From Rhodoferax sp. (lineage in GTDB: Bacteria; Pseudomonadota; Gammaproteobacteria; Burkholderiales; Burkholderiaceae_C), in contig NZ_JAAFHA010000005.1 of NCBI RefSeq assembly GCF_010365055.1, positions 1 to 64,000 of the forward strand: 64,000 nucleotides of DNA, given 5' to 3'. Each line of letters begins with the position of its first letter. Within the stretch, counting starts at the first letter, position 1. Positions 38,479 through 48,377 of this stretch are shown piece by piece. The notes beneath the pieces were generated by a model, which saw nothing but the letters and a program-made list of their open reading frames with translations, was not told where the DNA came from and made no database searches. The position numbers and the translations under genes were made by a program.

Positions 38479-39735
38479 ATGACCAAGAAAGGGCAAGCGC
38501 TCTCGGTGCTGATTGTGAGCACATTCGCCTTCACCGTGTGCTTCATGGTGTGGATGATGTTTGCGGTGATCGGCATTCCGATCAAGAAGGCACTTGACCT
38601 CAACTCAACCCAGTTTGGTTTGTTGATGGCCATGCCGGTGCTGACCGGCTCCTTGGTGCGCGTGCCTCTGGGCATCTGGACTGACAAGTTTGGCGGCCGC
38701 ATTGTGTTTGCCACTTTGATGGCTTGCACCGTACCCGCCATCTGGCTCATGGCTTACGCCACCGCCTACTGGCATTACCTGGTCATTGGCCTGTTTGTCG
38801 GCTTGGCGGGGGGGTCATTTTCGGTCGGAACCCCCTATGTAGCGCGCTGGTTCCCGAAAAACCAGCAGGGTTTTGCGATGGGCATCTTTGGCATGGGCAA
38901 TGCGGGCGCCGCCGTCAACAAGTTTGTGGCACCGGCACTGGTGGTGGGCTTTGGCTGGACCATGGTGCCGCAGGTGTATGCGGGCATCATGCTCGGCACT
39001 GTCATCCTGTTCTGGCTGTTCAGCCACACTGACCCGGAGCACCATGCGGCCAAACAAGTGAGCTTCATGAACCAGCTCAAGTCGCTCAAGGACCCCAAAG
39101 TTTTCAAATACTGCCAGTACTACAGCATCGTGTTTGGCGGCTATGTCGCCTTGTCGCTGTGGATGGTGCAGTACTACGTGGGCGAATTCGGGCTTGACAT
39201 TCGCACCGCCGCCCTGCTGGCCGCTTGCTTTTCCTTGCCCGGGGGCATCCTGCGCGCGGTCGGAGGCTGGTTGTCGGACAAATACGGCGCCCATTCCATG
39301 ACCTGGTGGGTGCTGTGGGTGAGTTGGGTCTGCCTGTTCTTGCTCAGCTACCCGCAAACCGACTTGACGATCGCCACCACGTCGGGGCCCAAAACCTTTC
39401 ACATCGGCCTGAACGTCTATATGTTCACGATTTTGATGTTCACGCTGGGCGTTGCCTGGGCTTTTGGCAAAGCCAGTGTCTTCAAGTACATCAGCGATGA
39501 CTACACGCACAACATCGGCGCCATCAGCGGCATTGTCGGTCTGGCCGGTGGCATGGGTGGCTTCTTGCTGCCCATCATGTTCGGCGCCCTGATGGACCTG
39601 ACGGGCATGCGCTCGAGCGCCTTCATGCTGCTGTACGGCATCGTCTGGGTGTCGCTGATCTGGATGTACTGGACCGAGGTGCGGGGCAGCGAATACCTGG
39701 GCAACAAGGCCAGCCCATCGACCGCGCCGAACTGA
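38479..39735 (+). CDS. narK1: Nitrate/nitrite transporter, NarK1 type
   Basis: Major-facilitator nitrate transporter of the NNP family, 418 residues, about 12 membrane helices. NarK1-type proteins are proton/nitrate symporters that start nitrate respiration. NNP features: RVPLGIWTDKFGGR with the substrate-binding Arg, and the nitrate signature GLAGGSFSVGTPYVARWFP. ATG 38479 is favoured over ATG 38452 because AAAAAGGAG sits 8 bases before it. First gene of the nar cluster. Confidence 0.92.
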   Translation: MTKKGQALSVLIVSTFAFTVCFMVWMMFAVIGIPIKKALDLNSTQFGLLMAMPVLTGSLVRVPLGIWTDKFGGRIVFATLMACTVPAIWLMAYATAYWHYLVIGLFVGLAGGSFSVGTPYVARWFPKNQQGFAMGIFGMGNAGAAVNKFVAPALVVGFGWTMVPQVYAGIMLGTVILFWLFSHTDPEHHAAKQVSFMNQLKSLKDPKVFKYCQYYSIVFGGYVALSLWMVQYYVGEFGLDIRTAALLAACFSLPGGILRAVGGWLSDKYGAHSMTWWVLWVSWVCLFLLSYPQTDLTIATTSGPKTFHIGLNVYMFTILMFTLGVAWAFGKASVFKYISDDYTHNIGAISGIVGLAGGMGGFLLPIMFGALMDLTGMRSSAFMLLYGIVWVSLIWMYWTEVRGSEYLGNKASPSTAPN

Positions 39736-39759
39736 TTTCCCATTCACTGAAAGAACCCG

Positions 39760-41388
39760 ATGAACAATCAAAAGCAATCCGGTGTTGACATTGCCGACTG
39801 GCGCCCTGAAGACGAGCAGTTCTGGGAAAGCACCGGCAAGCGCATTGCCAACCGCAATCTGTGGATATCAATCCCCAACCTGTTGTGCGGCTTTGCGGTG
39901 TGGGCCATGTGGGGCATCATCACCGTGCAGATGATCAACCTGGGCTTTCCGTTCAAGCCCGCAGACATGTTCACCCTGACCGCCATTGCCGGCCTGATGG
40001 GCGCCACGCTGCGCATCCCGGCCTCGTTCTTCATTCGACTCTCGGGCGGGCGCAACACCATCTTCCTGACCTCTGCGCTGCTGATCATTCCGGCAATCTG
40101 GACCGGCATTGCGCTGCAAGACAAGAACACCCCGCTGTGGGTGTTTCAGGCCTGCGCCTTCTTGTCAGGTATTGGCGGGGGCAACTTTGCCTGCTCCATG
40201 TCCAACATCACCGGCTTCTTCCCCAAACGCCTGCAGGGCACGGGACTGGGCCTCAACGCCGGCCTGGGTAACTTCGGCGTGACCACCATGCAAGTGCTGA
40301 TTCCGCTGGTGATGACGGTCGGCCTGTTTGGCGCGGTCGGCGGCGGCTCCATGGTGCTGACCAAGGACAGCGGCTGGATCATGGGCAAAATCCTGGCGGG
40401 TACCCCCACCTTCATCCAGAACGCCGGCTTCATCTGGGCCGCCATCTTGCTGCCGCTGGTCATTGCTGCCTGGTTTGGCATGAACAACCTGTTGCCGCTG
40501 TCACCCAACTACGGCGGCACGGTGAAGGCGTTCAGCAAGATCCTTTACCTGTGGGGCATTACCTTTGTCATTGGCGGCCTGGGCTTGTACTTGTACCTGC
40601 CCGCGCCAACCGGTCTGGGTCTGCTCAACATGTGGATCGCCTTGCCGTTGACCATCGTGGCTACCCTGGCGGCCATGAAGCTTGCCGCGTTTGGCGAGAT
40701 GAAGGGCAACATCGCCAAGCAGTTTGAAATCTTCAAGAACAAGCACACTTGGTCGTTGACGCTCTTGTACATCGTGACCTTCGGTTCCTTCATCGGCTTC
40801 TCGATGGCGCTTCCCCTGTCCATCACGGTGATCTTCGGCGTCAGCCACATCCCTGATGCCGCTGGCGTGATGCAGCATGCACTGAAAAATCCGAATGCCC
40901 CCTCGGCATTGACCTACGCCTGGATCGGTCCCTTCGTCGGCGCCCTGATTCGCCCGGTCGGCGGCTGGATCGCTGACAAGGTTGGCGGCTCGATCGTGAC
41001 GCAGGTGATCTCGGCGGTGATGGTCGGGGCCTCCGGCTCGGTTGGCTACGTGATGATGCAAGCCTATGCCTCGGCCACGCCCGAGCAGTATTTCTCCACC
41101 TTCATGTGGCTCTTTGTACTCTTGTTCGCTGCCAGCGGCATCGGCAACGGTTCCACCTTCCGCACCATTGGCGTCATTTTTGACCGCCAGCAGGCGGGCC
41201 CGGTGTTGGGCTGGACTTCCGCCGTGGCCGCTTACGGCGCCTTTATCGCCCCCGTGGTGATTGGCGCCCAGATCAAGGCCGGCACACCGCAGATGGCGAT
41301 GTATGGCTTTGCCGTGTTCTACGCGCTGTGCCTGGTGCTCAACTGGTGGTTCTACCTGCGTGCAGGCTCGGAGATCAAGAACCCCTAA
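39760..41388 (+). CDS. narK2: Nitrate/nitrite antiporter, NarK2 type
   Basis: Second NNP-family transporter, 542 residues, longer than NarK1 because of an extra cytoplasmic/helical insert around residues 200-340. NarK2 types exchange nitrate for nitrite. Signature GIGGGNFACSMSNITGFFPK and RIPASFFIRLSGGRNTIF with the substrate Arg. It lies 24 bases after narK1; adjacent or fused NarK1-NarK2 pairs are typical of denitrifiers such as Paracoccus. Start ATG 39760. Confidence 0.93.
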   Translation: MNNQKQSGVDIADWRPEDEQFWESTGKRIANRNLWISIPNLLCGFAVWAMWGIITVQMINLGFPFKPADMFTLTAIAGLMGATLRIPASFFIRLSGGRNTIFLTSALLIIPAIWTGIALQDKNTPLWVFQACAFLSGIGGGNFACSMSNITGFFPKRLQGTGLGLNAGLGNFGVTTMQVLIPLVMTVGLFGAVGGGSMVLTKDSGWIMGKILAGTPTFIQNAGFIWAAILLPLVIAAWFGMNNLLPLSPNYGGTVKAFSKILYLWGITFVIGGLGLYLYLPAPTGLGLLNMWIALPLTIVATLAAMKLAAFGEMKGNIAKQFEIFKNKHTWSLTLLYIVTFGSFIGFSMALPLSITVIFGVSHIPDAAGVMQHALKNPNAPSALTYAWIGPFVGALIRPVGGWIADKVGGSIVTQVISAVMVGASGSVGYVMMQAYASATPEQYFSTFMWLFVLLFAASGIGNGSTFRTIGVIFDRQQAGPVLGWTSAVAAYGAFIAPVVIGAQIKAGTPQMAMYGFAVFYALCLVLNWWFYLRAGSEIKNP

Positions 41389-41416
41389 GCCAGCAAGCCC
41401 GCCATTCATCGCATCA

Positions 41417-41475
41417 TTTAGCTATTGATTTAATAGCTACATGCGCATGATAGACGGGGGATAGAGCCTGTTTTT
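41417..41475 (+). repeat. Palindromic repeat copy between narK2 and narG
   Basis: TTTAGCTATTGATTTAATAGCTAC, split as 41417-41440, then 12 bases, GACGGGGGATAGAGCC and TGTTTTT. It ends 34 bases before the narG start codon, so it lies within the nar transcript or its promoter. Confidence 0.85.
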
Positions 41476-41509
41476 ATATAAATTTTTTCTTTTTTTGACG
41501 AGGTATCCC

Positions 41510-44500
41510 ATGAGCCATTTTCTGGATCGACTCAGTTACTTTTCACAAGCCCGGGAGTCCTTCTCCGGCGACCACGGCGTCACCACGGGTGAAGACCGCA
41601 CCTGGGAGGACGCTTACCGCGACCGCTGGGCGCACGACAAGATCGTGCGCTCCACCCACGGCGTGAACTGCACCGGTTCCTGCTCCTGGAAGATTTACGT
41701 CAAAGGCGGCATCGTCACCTGGGAAACCCAGCAGACCGACTACCCGCGCACGCGCTGGGACATGCCCAACCACGAGCCGCGCGGTTGCTCGCGCGGCGCC
41801 AGCTACAGCTGGTACCTGTACAGCGCCAACCGGGTCAAATACCCGATGGTGCGCGGGCGTTTGCTCAAACTCTGGCGCGAAGCGCGCACCGCCAATGACC
41901 CGGTCGATGCCTGGGCCTCGATTGCCCAGTCCGACGCCAAGCGCAAGGAATACCAGAGCGTGCGCGGCCTGGGCGGCTTTGTGCGCTCCAGCTGGGATGA
42001 AGTCAATGAGATGGTGGCGGCAGCCAACGTCTACACCATCAAGCAGCACGGGCCGGACCGCATCATCGGCTTCTCGCCCATTCCCGCCATGTCGATGGTC
42101 TCTTATGCGGCCGGCAGCCGTTATTTGAGCCTGATCGGCGGCGTCAGCATGAGCTTTTATGACTGGTACTGCGACTTGCCACCGGCTTCTCCCCAAGTCT
42201 GGGGTGAACAGACCGACGTGCCCGAATCGGCCGACTGGTACAACTCGAGCTACATCATTGCTTGGGGCTCGAACGTGCCGCAAACCCGCACACCCGATGC
42301 GCACTTTTTCACCGAGGTTCGCTACAAAGGCACCAAAACAGTGGCGGTGACACCCGACTACTCCGAAGTCGCCAAGCTGTCCGACATCTGGATGAAGCCC
42401 AAGCAGGGCACCGACGCTGCGGTGGCGATGGCGATGGGCCATGTCATCCTGAAGGAGTTTTACTTTCCCGACGGCGGCAAGCCACGCAGCGCCTACTTCG
42501 ACGACTACGTGCGCCGCTACACCGATATGCCGATGCTGGTGATGCTCAAAGAACATCAGTTGCCCGGTGGTGAGACCGTCATGGTGCCGGATCGCTATGT
42601 GCGCGCCTCTGATTTCAATGGAAAGCTCGGGCAAGCCAACAACCCCGAGTGGAAAACCGTCGCTTTTGACGACACCGGCAAAGTCGTTCTACCCAACGGC
42701 GCCATCGGTTTCCGCTGGGGCCCGGACGGCCGGGCCGACGAAGGCCAGTGGAATCTGCAGGCCAAGGAAGCACGCCACGGCGGCGAGGTGAAGCTCAAAC
42801 TGTCGGTGATGGAAGGTGAAAACCCCAGCCTAGAGACCGCGAAGGTGGGCTTCCCCTACTTTGGCGGCATCGTCAGCGAACACTTCCCGAACAACGCCAC
42901 CGGTGCGGGGGCCAACAATGTGCTGGTGCGCACGGTGCCGGTGCAGCGCATTTCCCTGGGCAAGGAAGGCGACCAGCGTGAGGCGCTGGTCGCCACCGTG
43001 TTTGACCTGCAGGTCGCCAACTATGGTGTCGCCCGCGGCCTTCCCGGCGAACTCGCTGCCAAGGACTTCAACGACGACACGCCTTACACGCCGGCCTGGC
43101 AAGAGCGCATCACCGGCACACCGCGCGAACAGCTCATCACCGTGGCGCGCCAGTTTGCCGACAACGCCGACAGGACGCATGGCAAGTCGATGGTCATCAT
43201 CGGTGCTGCCATGAACCATTGGTACCACGCCGACATGAATTACCGTGGTGTCATCAACATGCTGATGATGTGCGGCTGCATTGGCCAAAGCGGTGGCGGC
43301 TGGGCGCACTATGTGGGCCAGGAAAAGCTGCGGCCCCAGACCGGCTGGACCGCACTGGCCTTTGCGCTGGACTGGATTCGTCCACCGCGGCAGATGAACT
43401 CCACCAGCTTCTTCTACGCCCACACCGACCAGTGGCGCTATGAGAAGCTGGGCATGGAAGAAGTGCTGTCACCGCTGGCCGACAAAAAACTGTACGCCGG
43501 CAGCATGATCGACTACAACGTGCGCGCCGAGCGCATGGGCTGGCTGCCGTCTGCGCCGCAACTCAAGACCAACCCGTTGCAAGTGGTGCGCGATGCGACC
43601 GCCGCCGGCATGGATGCTAAAGACTACGCCGTCAAGGGCCTCAAAGACGGCTCGCTCAAGATGAGCTGCGAAGACCCCGACCATCCCGCCAACTGGCCAC
43701 GCAATATGTTTGTCTGGCGCTCCAACATCATCGGCTCCAGCGGCAAGGGCCACGAGTACTTCCTGAAGCACCTGCTGGGCACCAGCCATGGCGTGCAGGG
43801 TAAAGACCTGGGCAAGGATGAAGCCAAGCCAACCGAAGTGGTGTGGCACGACCAGGCGCCCGAAGGCAAGCTGGACTTGCTGGTGACGCTGGACTTCCGC
43901 ATGAGCACGACCTGCCTGTACTCCGACATCGTGCTGCCCACGGCCACTTGGTACGAGAAGAACGACCTCAACACCAGCGACATGCATCCCTTTATCCACC
44001 CGCTGTCCACCGCGGTGGACCCGGCCTGGCAATCACGCAGCGACTGGGATATCTACAAGGGCTTTGCCAAGAAGTTCAGCGAAGTGTGTATTGGCCATCT
44101 GGGTGTCGAGCGCGAAATGGTGCTCACCCCCCTGATGCACGACTCTCCCGCTGAATTGGCACAACCCTTTGGCGTGCAGGACTGGAAACGTGGCGAGATT
44201 GACCTGATCCCCGGCAAGACCGGCCCCAACATGACGGTGGTGGAGCGCGACTACCCCAATGTCTACAAGCGATTCACGGCCCTGGGGCCACTGATGAACA
44301 AGGTCGGCAATGGCGGCAAGGGCATCAACTGGAACACCCAGATCGAGGTCAAGCAGCTGGGCGAGCTCAATGGTCTGGTGACGGACGAAGGCGTTACCTG
44401 CGGCATGCCAAAAATCGACACCGACATCGACGCCTGCGAAGTCGTGCTGCAACTGGCACCCGAGACCAATGGCCACGTCGCCGTCAAGGCCTGGGCAGCA

Positions 44501-45319
44501 CTGAGCAAACAAACCGGGCTGGACCACACCCATTTGGCGATCCACCGAGAGGACGAGAAGATCCGCTTCCGCGACATTCAGGCGCAGCCGCGCAAGATCA
44601 TCAGCTCGCCGACCTGGAGCGGCATCGAGAGTGAAACCGTGTCGTACAACGCCGGCTACACCAACGTGCATGAGTACATCCCATGGCGCACCCTCACCGG
44701 GCGCCAGCAGTTCTACATGGACCACCCGTGGATGACCGCCTTTGGCGAGGGTTTCAGCAGCTACCGGCCACCAGTGGACCTGAAAACAACGTCCGAAATT
44801 CAGGGCATCAAGCCCAACGGCAACAAGGAAATTGCGCTGAATTTCATCACGCCGCACCAGAAGTGGGGCATCCACTCCACTTACACTGATAACCTGATGA
44901 TGCTCACGCTCAGCCGCGGCGGCCCGGTGGTCTGGCTCAGCGAAGACGACGCCAAGAGCGCCGGCATTGTCGACAACGACTGGATCGAGTTGTTCAACAT
45001 CAACGGCGCCATCGCGGCGCGCGCTATCGTCAGCCAGCGCGTGAATCCCGGCATGGTGATGATGTACCACGCGCAGGAAAAGATCATCAACACCCCCGGC
45101 TCCGAGATTACCGGTGCCCGCGGCGGCATTCACAACTCGGTGACGCGCATTGTGCTCAAACCCACCCACATGATCGGCGGCTACGCCCAGTTCAGCTACG
45201 GCTTCAACTACTACGGAACCATCGGCACCAACCGCGACGAGTTCGTGGTGGTGCGCAAGATGAACAAGATTGATTGGCTGGACGATGAATCCAGTGCTAC
45301 CACCACCGCCCACAACTAA
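41510..45319 (+). CDS. narG: Respiratory nitrate reductase alpha subunit NarG
   Basis: Catalytic molybdenum subunit of the membrane-bound nitrate reductase, reducing nitrate to nitrite on the cytoplasmic side. 1269 residues (E. coli 1247). Iron-sulfur cluster FS0 ligands: His50, Cys54, Cys58 in HGVNCTGSCSW and a fourth Cys in EPRGCSRGAS. The Mo-ligand Asp region reads SPQVWGEQTDVPESADWYNS. No Tat signal on the exported side, as expected for the Nar type. ATG 41510 follows GAGG by 8 bases and matches the conserved MSHFLDRLSYF start. Operon narK1-narK2-narGHJI-ppi. Confidence 0.97.
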   Translation: MSHFLDRLSYFSQARESFSGDHGVTTGEDRTWEDAYRDRWAHDKIVRSTHGVNCTGSCSWKIYVKGGIVTWETQQTDYPRTRWDMPNHEPRGCSRGASYSWYLYSANRVKYPMVRGRLLKLWREARTANDPVDAWASIAQSDAKRKEYQSVRGLGGFVRSSWDEVNEMVAAANVYTIKQHGPDRIIGFSPIPAMSMVSYAAGSRYLSLIGGVSMSFYDWYCDLPPASPQVWGEQTDVPESADWYNSSYIIAWGSNVPQTRTPDAHFFTEVRYKGTKTVAVTPDYSEVAKLSDIWMKPKQGTDAAVAMAMGHVILKEFYFPDGGKPRSAYFDDYVRRYTDMPMLVMLKEHQLPGGETVMVPDRYVRASDFNGKLGQANNPEWKTVAFDDTGKVVLPNGAIGFRWGPDGRADEGQWNLQAKEARHGGEVKLKLSVMEGENPSLETAKVGFPYFGGIVSEHFPNNATGAGANNVLVRTVPVQRISLGKEGDQREALVATVFDLQVANYGVARGLPGELAAKDFNDDTPYTPAWQERITGTPREQLITVARQFADNADRTHGKSMVIIGAAMNHWYHADMNYRGVINMLMMCGCIGQSGGGWAHYVGQEKLRPQTGWTALAFALDWIRPPRQMNSTSFFYAHTDQWRYEKLGMEEVLSPLADKKLYAGSMIDYNVRAERMGWLPSAPQLKTNPLQVVRDATAAGMDAKDYAVKGLKDGSLKMSCEDPDHPANWPRNMFVWRSNIIGSSGKGHEYFLKHLLGTSHGVQGKDLGKDEAKPTEVVWHDQAPEGKLDLLVTLDFRMSTTCLYSDIVLPTATWYEKNDLNTSDMHPFIHPLSTAVDPAWQSRSDWDIYKGFAKKFSEVCIGHLGVEREMVLTPLMHDSPAELAQPFGVQDWKRGEIDLIPGKTGPNMTVVERDYPNVYKRFTALGPLMNKVGNGGKGINWNTQIEVKQLGELNGLVTDEGVTCGMPKIDTDIDACEVVLQLAPETNGHVAVKAWAALSKQTGLDHTHLAIHREDEKIRFRDIQAQPRKIISSPTWSGIESETVSYNAGYTNVHEYIPWRTLTGRQQFYMDHPWMTAFGEGFSSYRPPVDLKTTSEIQGIKPNGNKEIALNFITPHQKWGIHSTYTDNLMMLTLSRGGPVVWLSEDDAKSAGIVDNDWIELFNINGAIAARAIVSQRVNPGMVMMYHAQEKIINTPGSEITGARGGIHNSVTRIVLKPTHMIGGYAQFSYGFNYYGTIGTNRDEFVVVRKMNKIDWLDDESSATTTAHN

Positions 45320-45328
45320 TCAGTTTGA

Positions 45329-45367
45329 GGACAGAGCTGGCTCGCTTCGCGTAGCTGCGGTCTGTCC
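45329..45367 (+). promoter_or_regulatory. Hairpin between narG and narH
   Basis: GGACAGA (45329-45335) pairs with TCTGTCC (45361-45367); the inner 25 bases contain further partial pairing (CTCGC/GCG). It fills most of the 70-base narG-narH gap, and a ribosome site for narH follows. Candidate mRNA processing or stability hairpin. Confidence 0.5.
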
Positions 45368-45389
45368 CACAAAGATCTGGAGAATCAAT

Positions 45390-46913
45390 ATGAAAATACG
45401 CGCGCAAATCGGCATGGTGTTGAACCTGGACAAGTGCATTGGTTGCCACACCTGTTCCGTCACCTGCAAAAACGTCTGGACCAGCCGCCCCGGCATGGAG
45501 TACGCCTGGTTCAACAACGTTGAAACCAAGCCCGGCATCGGCTACCCCAAGGAATGGGAAAACCAGGACAAGTGGAACGGCGGTTGGGTACGCAAGGCGA
45601 ACGGCAAGATCGAGCCACGCCAGGGACCGAAGTGGAAGCTGCTGATGCGCATCTTCGCCAACCCCAACATGCCCGAGATTGACGATTACTACGAGCCCTT
45701 CACCTTCGACTACGACCATCTGCAATCGGCACCGGAGTCCAAAGCGGTGCCGACAGCGCGCCCGCGCAGCCTGATCACCGGCCAGCGCATGGAAAAAATC
45801 GAGTGGGGTCCGAACTGGGAAGAAATCCTCGGCGGCGAATTCTCCAAGCGCAGCAAGGACAAGAATTTCGACGACATCCAGAAGGACATTTACGGCCAGT
45901 TTGAAAACACCTTCATGATGTACCTGCCCAGGCTGTGCGAGCACTGCCTGAACCCGGCCTGCGTCGCGTCCTGCCCCTCGGGCTCGATCTACAAGCGCGA
46001 GGAAGACGGCATTGTGCTGATCGACCAGGACAAATGCCGTGGCTGGCGCATGTGCGTGAGCGGCTGCCCCTACAAGAAAATTTACTACAACTGGAAAAGC
46101 GGCAAGGCCGAGAAATGCATCTTCTGCTATCCGCGCATTGAAGCCGGCCAGCCGACCGTGTGTTCGGAGACCTGCGTCGGGCGTATTCGTTACCTGGGCG
46201 TGCTGCTCTATGACGCCGACCGCATTCAGGAAGCCGCGAGCGTCGAGCATGACCGTGACCTGTACCAGGCGCAGCTTGATATCTTCCTCGACCCGAACGA
46301 CCCGAAGGTGATCGAGCAGGCCCGTATCGACGGTATTCCCGACAAATGGATGGAAGCCGCACGCAAGAGCCCGGTGTACAAGATGGCGGTCGACTGGAAG
46401 GTCGCGCTGCCGCTGCACCCCGAGTACCGCACCTTGCCGATGGTCTGGTATGTACCACCGCTCTCCCCGATCAGCGCGGCGGCCAATGCCGGACACCTCG
46501 GCACCAACGGTGAGATTCCGGATGTCAAGCAGTTGCGCATTCCGGTCAAGTACTTGGCCAATATGCTGACCGCGGGCGACACCCAGCCGGTGGAACGCGC
46601 CCTGGAGCGCATGCTCGCCATGCGCGCCTACCAGCGCGAAAAGCACGTGGATGGCCGCATCAACACCGCGGCGCTGGACCAAGTCCAGATGACCCAGGCG
46701 GAGGTGGAAGAGATGTACCACGTGATGGCAATTGCCAATTACGAAGACCGCTTCGTGATCCCAACCAGCCACCGTGAATACGCCGAAAACACCTTTGACA
46801 TGCGGGGCGGCTGCGGCTTCTCGTTCGGCAATGGCTGTTCGGACGGCGCCAGCGACACCAGTCTCTTTGGCAGCGGCAAGCGCCGCACCATTCCCATCAA
46901 GGCGGAGGTCTGA
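45390..46913 (+). CDS. narH: Respiratory nitrate reductase beta subunit NarH
   Basis: Electron-transfer subunit with three [4Fe-4S] and one [3Fe-4S] clusters, cytoplasmic face of the membrane. 507 residues. Cluster motifs: CIGCHTCSVTC (Cys16, 19, 22, 26), LCEHCLNPACVASCP, CRGWRMCVSGCP (Trp replaces one Cys, the [3Fe-4S] hallmark) and CIFCYPRIEAGQPTVCSETC. ATG 45390 is preceded by TGGAG. Next in the operon is narJ. Confidence 0.97.
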   Translation: MKIRAQIGMVLNLDKCIGCHTCSVTCKNVWTSRPGMEYAWFNNVETKPGIGYPKEWENQDKWNGGWVRKANGKIEPRQGPKWKLLMRIFANPNMPEIDDYYEPFTFDYDHLQSAPESKAVPTARPRSLITGQRMEKIEWGPNWEEILGGEFSKRSKDKNFDDIQKDIYGQFENTFMMYLPRLCEHCLNPACVASCPSGSIYKREEDGIVLIDQDKCRGWRMCVSGCPYKKIYYNWKSGKAEKCIFCYPRIEAGQPTVCSETCVGRIRYLGVLLYDADRIQEAASVEHDRDLYQAQLDIFLDPNDPKVIEQARIDGIPDKWMEAARKSPVYKMAVDWKVALPLHPEYRTLPMVWYVPPLSPISAAANAGHLGTNGEIPDVKQLRIPVKYLANMLTAGDTQPVERALERMLAMRAYQREKHVDGRINTAALDQVQMTQAEVEEMYHVMAIANYEDRFVIPTSHREYAENTFDMRGGCGFSFGNGCSDGASDTSLFGSGKRRTIPIKAEV

Positions 46914-46916
46914 ATC

Positions 46917-47636
46917 ATGGGACTGCTATCGAACCTACCCAACGCGTCTATCAGCCTGCGAGTCCTGGCTCGTCTGCTGTCTTACCCTGACGCCCAGTTG
47001 CGCAGCCAACTCGGCGACTTGCGCGCCGCGCTGCACGCCGACCGAACGGTCCCGGCTGAGCGCCTGGCCGAGCTGGAGGCACTGATGACGACACTGGCAT
47101 GCAGCGATGCGCTGGAGATCGAAGCGCAGTACGTGGAGATTTTCGACCGGGGCCGCGCCACCTCGCTGCACCTGTTCGAGCATGTGCACGGTGATTCACG
47201 CGACCGCGGGCCGGCCATGATCGACCTGGCACAGACCTATGAAAAGGCTGGCTTGTACCTGGGTCCCGATGAAATGCCGGACTACCTGCCGGTGGTGCTT
47301 GAGTTTGTCTCCACCCAGCCGCCCAAAGAGGCGCGCGCCTTCCTGGGCGAAATGGCCCATATCTTCAACGCCATTTTCAATGCCTTGCAGCAACGCAGCA
47401 GCGCCTACGCCAGCGTGCTGGGTGCGTTGCTGGAACTGGCCGGAGAGAAAGCCCATGCCGTCAAGGTCGTCCCCGATGAAGCCCTTGACGCGGCTTGGGA
47501 AGAGCCGGTGGTCTTCGGCGGCTGCTCATCCAAAGGACAGGCCGCGCCGGGACAAAGCCAACCCATTCACTTTGTCAAAAAAAATGCGGCTCACACCAGC
47601 GCGAAGACCGCAACGCCACAAGGAGTTTCACTATGA
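46917..47636 (+). CDS. narJ: Nitrate reductase assembly chaperone NarJ (delta subunit)
   Basis: Cytoplasmic chaperone that holds NarGH until cofactor insertion and membrane attachment. 239 residues, NarJ/TorD fold: LSYPDAQLRSQLGDLRAAL, YVEIFDRGRATSLHLFEHVHGDSRDRG (residues about 69-95, the family core) and DYLPVVLEFVS. ATG 46917 follows GGCGGAGG of the narH end. Its stop overlaps narI by ATGA. Confidence 0.96.
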   Translation: MGLLSNLPNASISLRVLARLLSYPDAQLRSQLGDLRAALHADRTVPAERLAELEALMTTLACSDALEIEAQYVEIFDRGRATSLHLFEHVHGDSRDRGPAMIDLAQTYEKAGLYLGPDEMPDYLPVVLEFVSTQPPKEARAFLGEMAHIFNAIFNALQQRSSAYASVLGALLELAGEKAHAVKVVPDEALDAAWEEPVVFGGCSSKGQAAPGQSQPIHFVKKNAAHTSAKTATPQGVSL

Positions 47637-48367
47637 ATGCACTCGACAATTTTCTGTTTGGCTTGTATCCGTACATCTGCCTGACAGTTTTCCTGCTCGG
47701 TAGCCTGATCCGCTTTGACCGGGACCAATACACCTGGAAGAGCGACTCATCGCAGTTGCTCAAAGCCGGTCAGTTGCGCTGGGGCAGCAACCTGTTTCAC
47801 ATTGGTATCTTGTTTCTCTTCTTCGGTCACTTCGCGGGCCTGCTGACGCCACACTTTGTCTATGAGCGCTTTGTCAGCGCTGGTGACAAACAATTGATGG
47901 CCATGATCACCGGTGGCATCGCAGGAGCGTTGGGCTTTATCGGTGTGAGCTTGCTGCTGCACCGCCGCTTGTTCGAGCCGCGTATTCGCATCAACTCCAA
48001 GACCAGTGACATTGTGTTGCTGCTCCTGTTGTGGCTCCAGTTTGCGCTGGGTCTGGCGACCATTGCCGTGTCGGCTAATCACATGGACGGCGGCTTGATG
48101 ATGGCATTTGGCGAATGGGCGCAACACATCGTGACCTTGCGTCCCGGCGCAGTCGAGTTTCTGGCCGGGGCTGGCATGCTCTTCAAGATTCACCTGTTCC
48201 TGGGCATGAGCATTTTCCTGATCTTTCCGTTCACCCGGCTGGTGCACGTCTGGAGTGGCTTTGCGGTTGTCGGCTACTTGGTCCGCCCCTACCAGGTGGT
48301 TCGCGCCCGTCGCCTGAACGTGCCGGCAGGCCATAACCAGCCGCGTCGTCCCGACGCTGGCGTCTAA
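47633..48367 (+). CDS. narI: Respiratory nitrate reductase gamma subunit NarI
   Basis: Diheme cytochrome b membrane anchor that takes electrons from quinol and passes them to NarH. 244 residues with five membrane helices. Heme-ligand His residues are probably in LFFGHFAGLLTPH (helix II) and in the later SANHM and KIHLFLGM segments. ATG 47633 overlaps the narJ stop and follows AAGGAG. Confidence 0.95.
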   Translation: MNALDNFLFGLYPYICLTVFLLGSLIRFDRDQYTWKSDSSQLLKAGQLRWGSNLFHIGILFLFFGHFAGLLTPHFVYERFVSAGDKQLMAMITGGIAGALGFIGVSLLLHRRLFEPRIRINSKTSDIVLLLLLWLQFALGLATIAVSANHMDGGLMMAFGEWAQHIVTLRPGAVEFLAGAGMLFKIHLFLGMSIFLIFPFTRLVHVWSGFAVVGYLVRPYQVVRARRLNVPAGHNQPRRPDAGV

Positions 48368-48377
48368 GGAGTCAATC

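Noticed and set aside
45329..45367. Terminator between narG and narH
   Set aside because: No T-tract, and narH must be made with narG; more likely a processing or stability hairpin.
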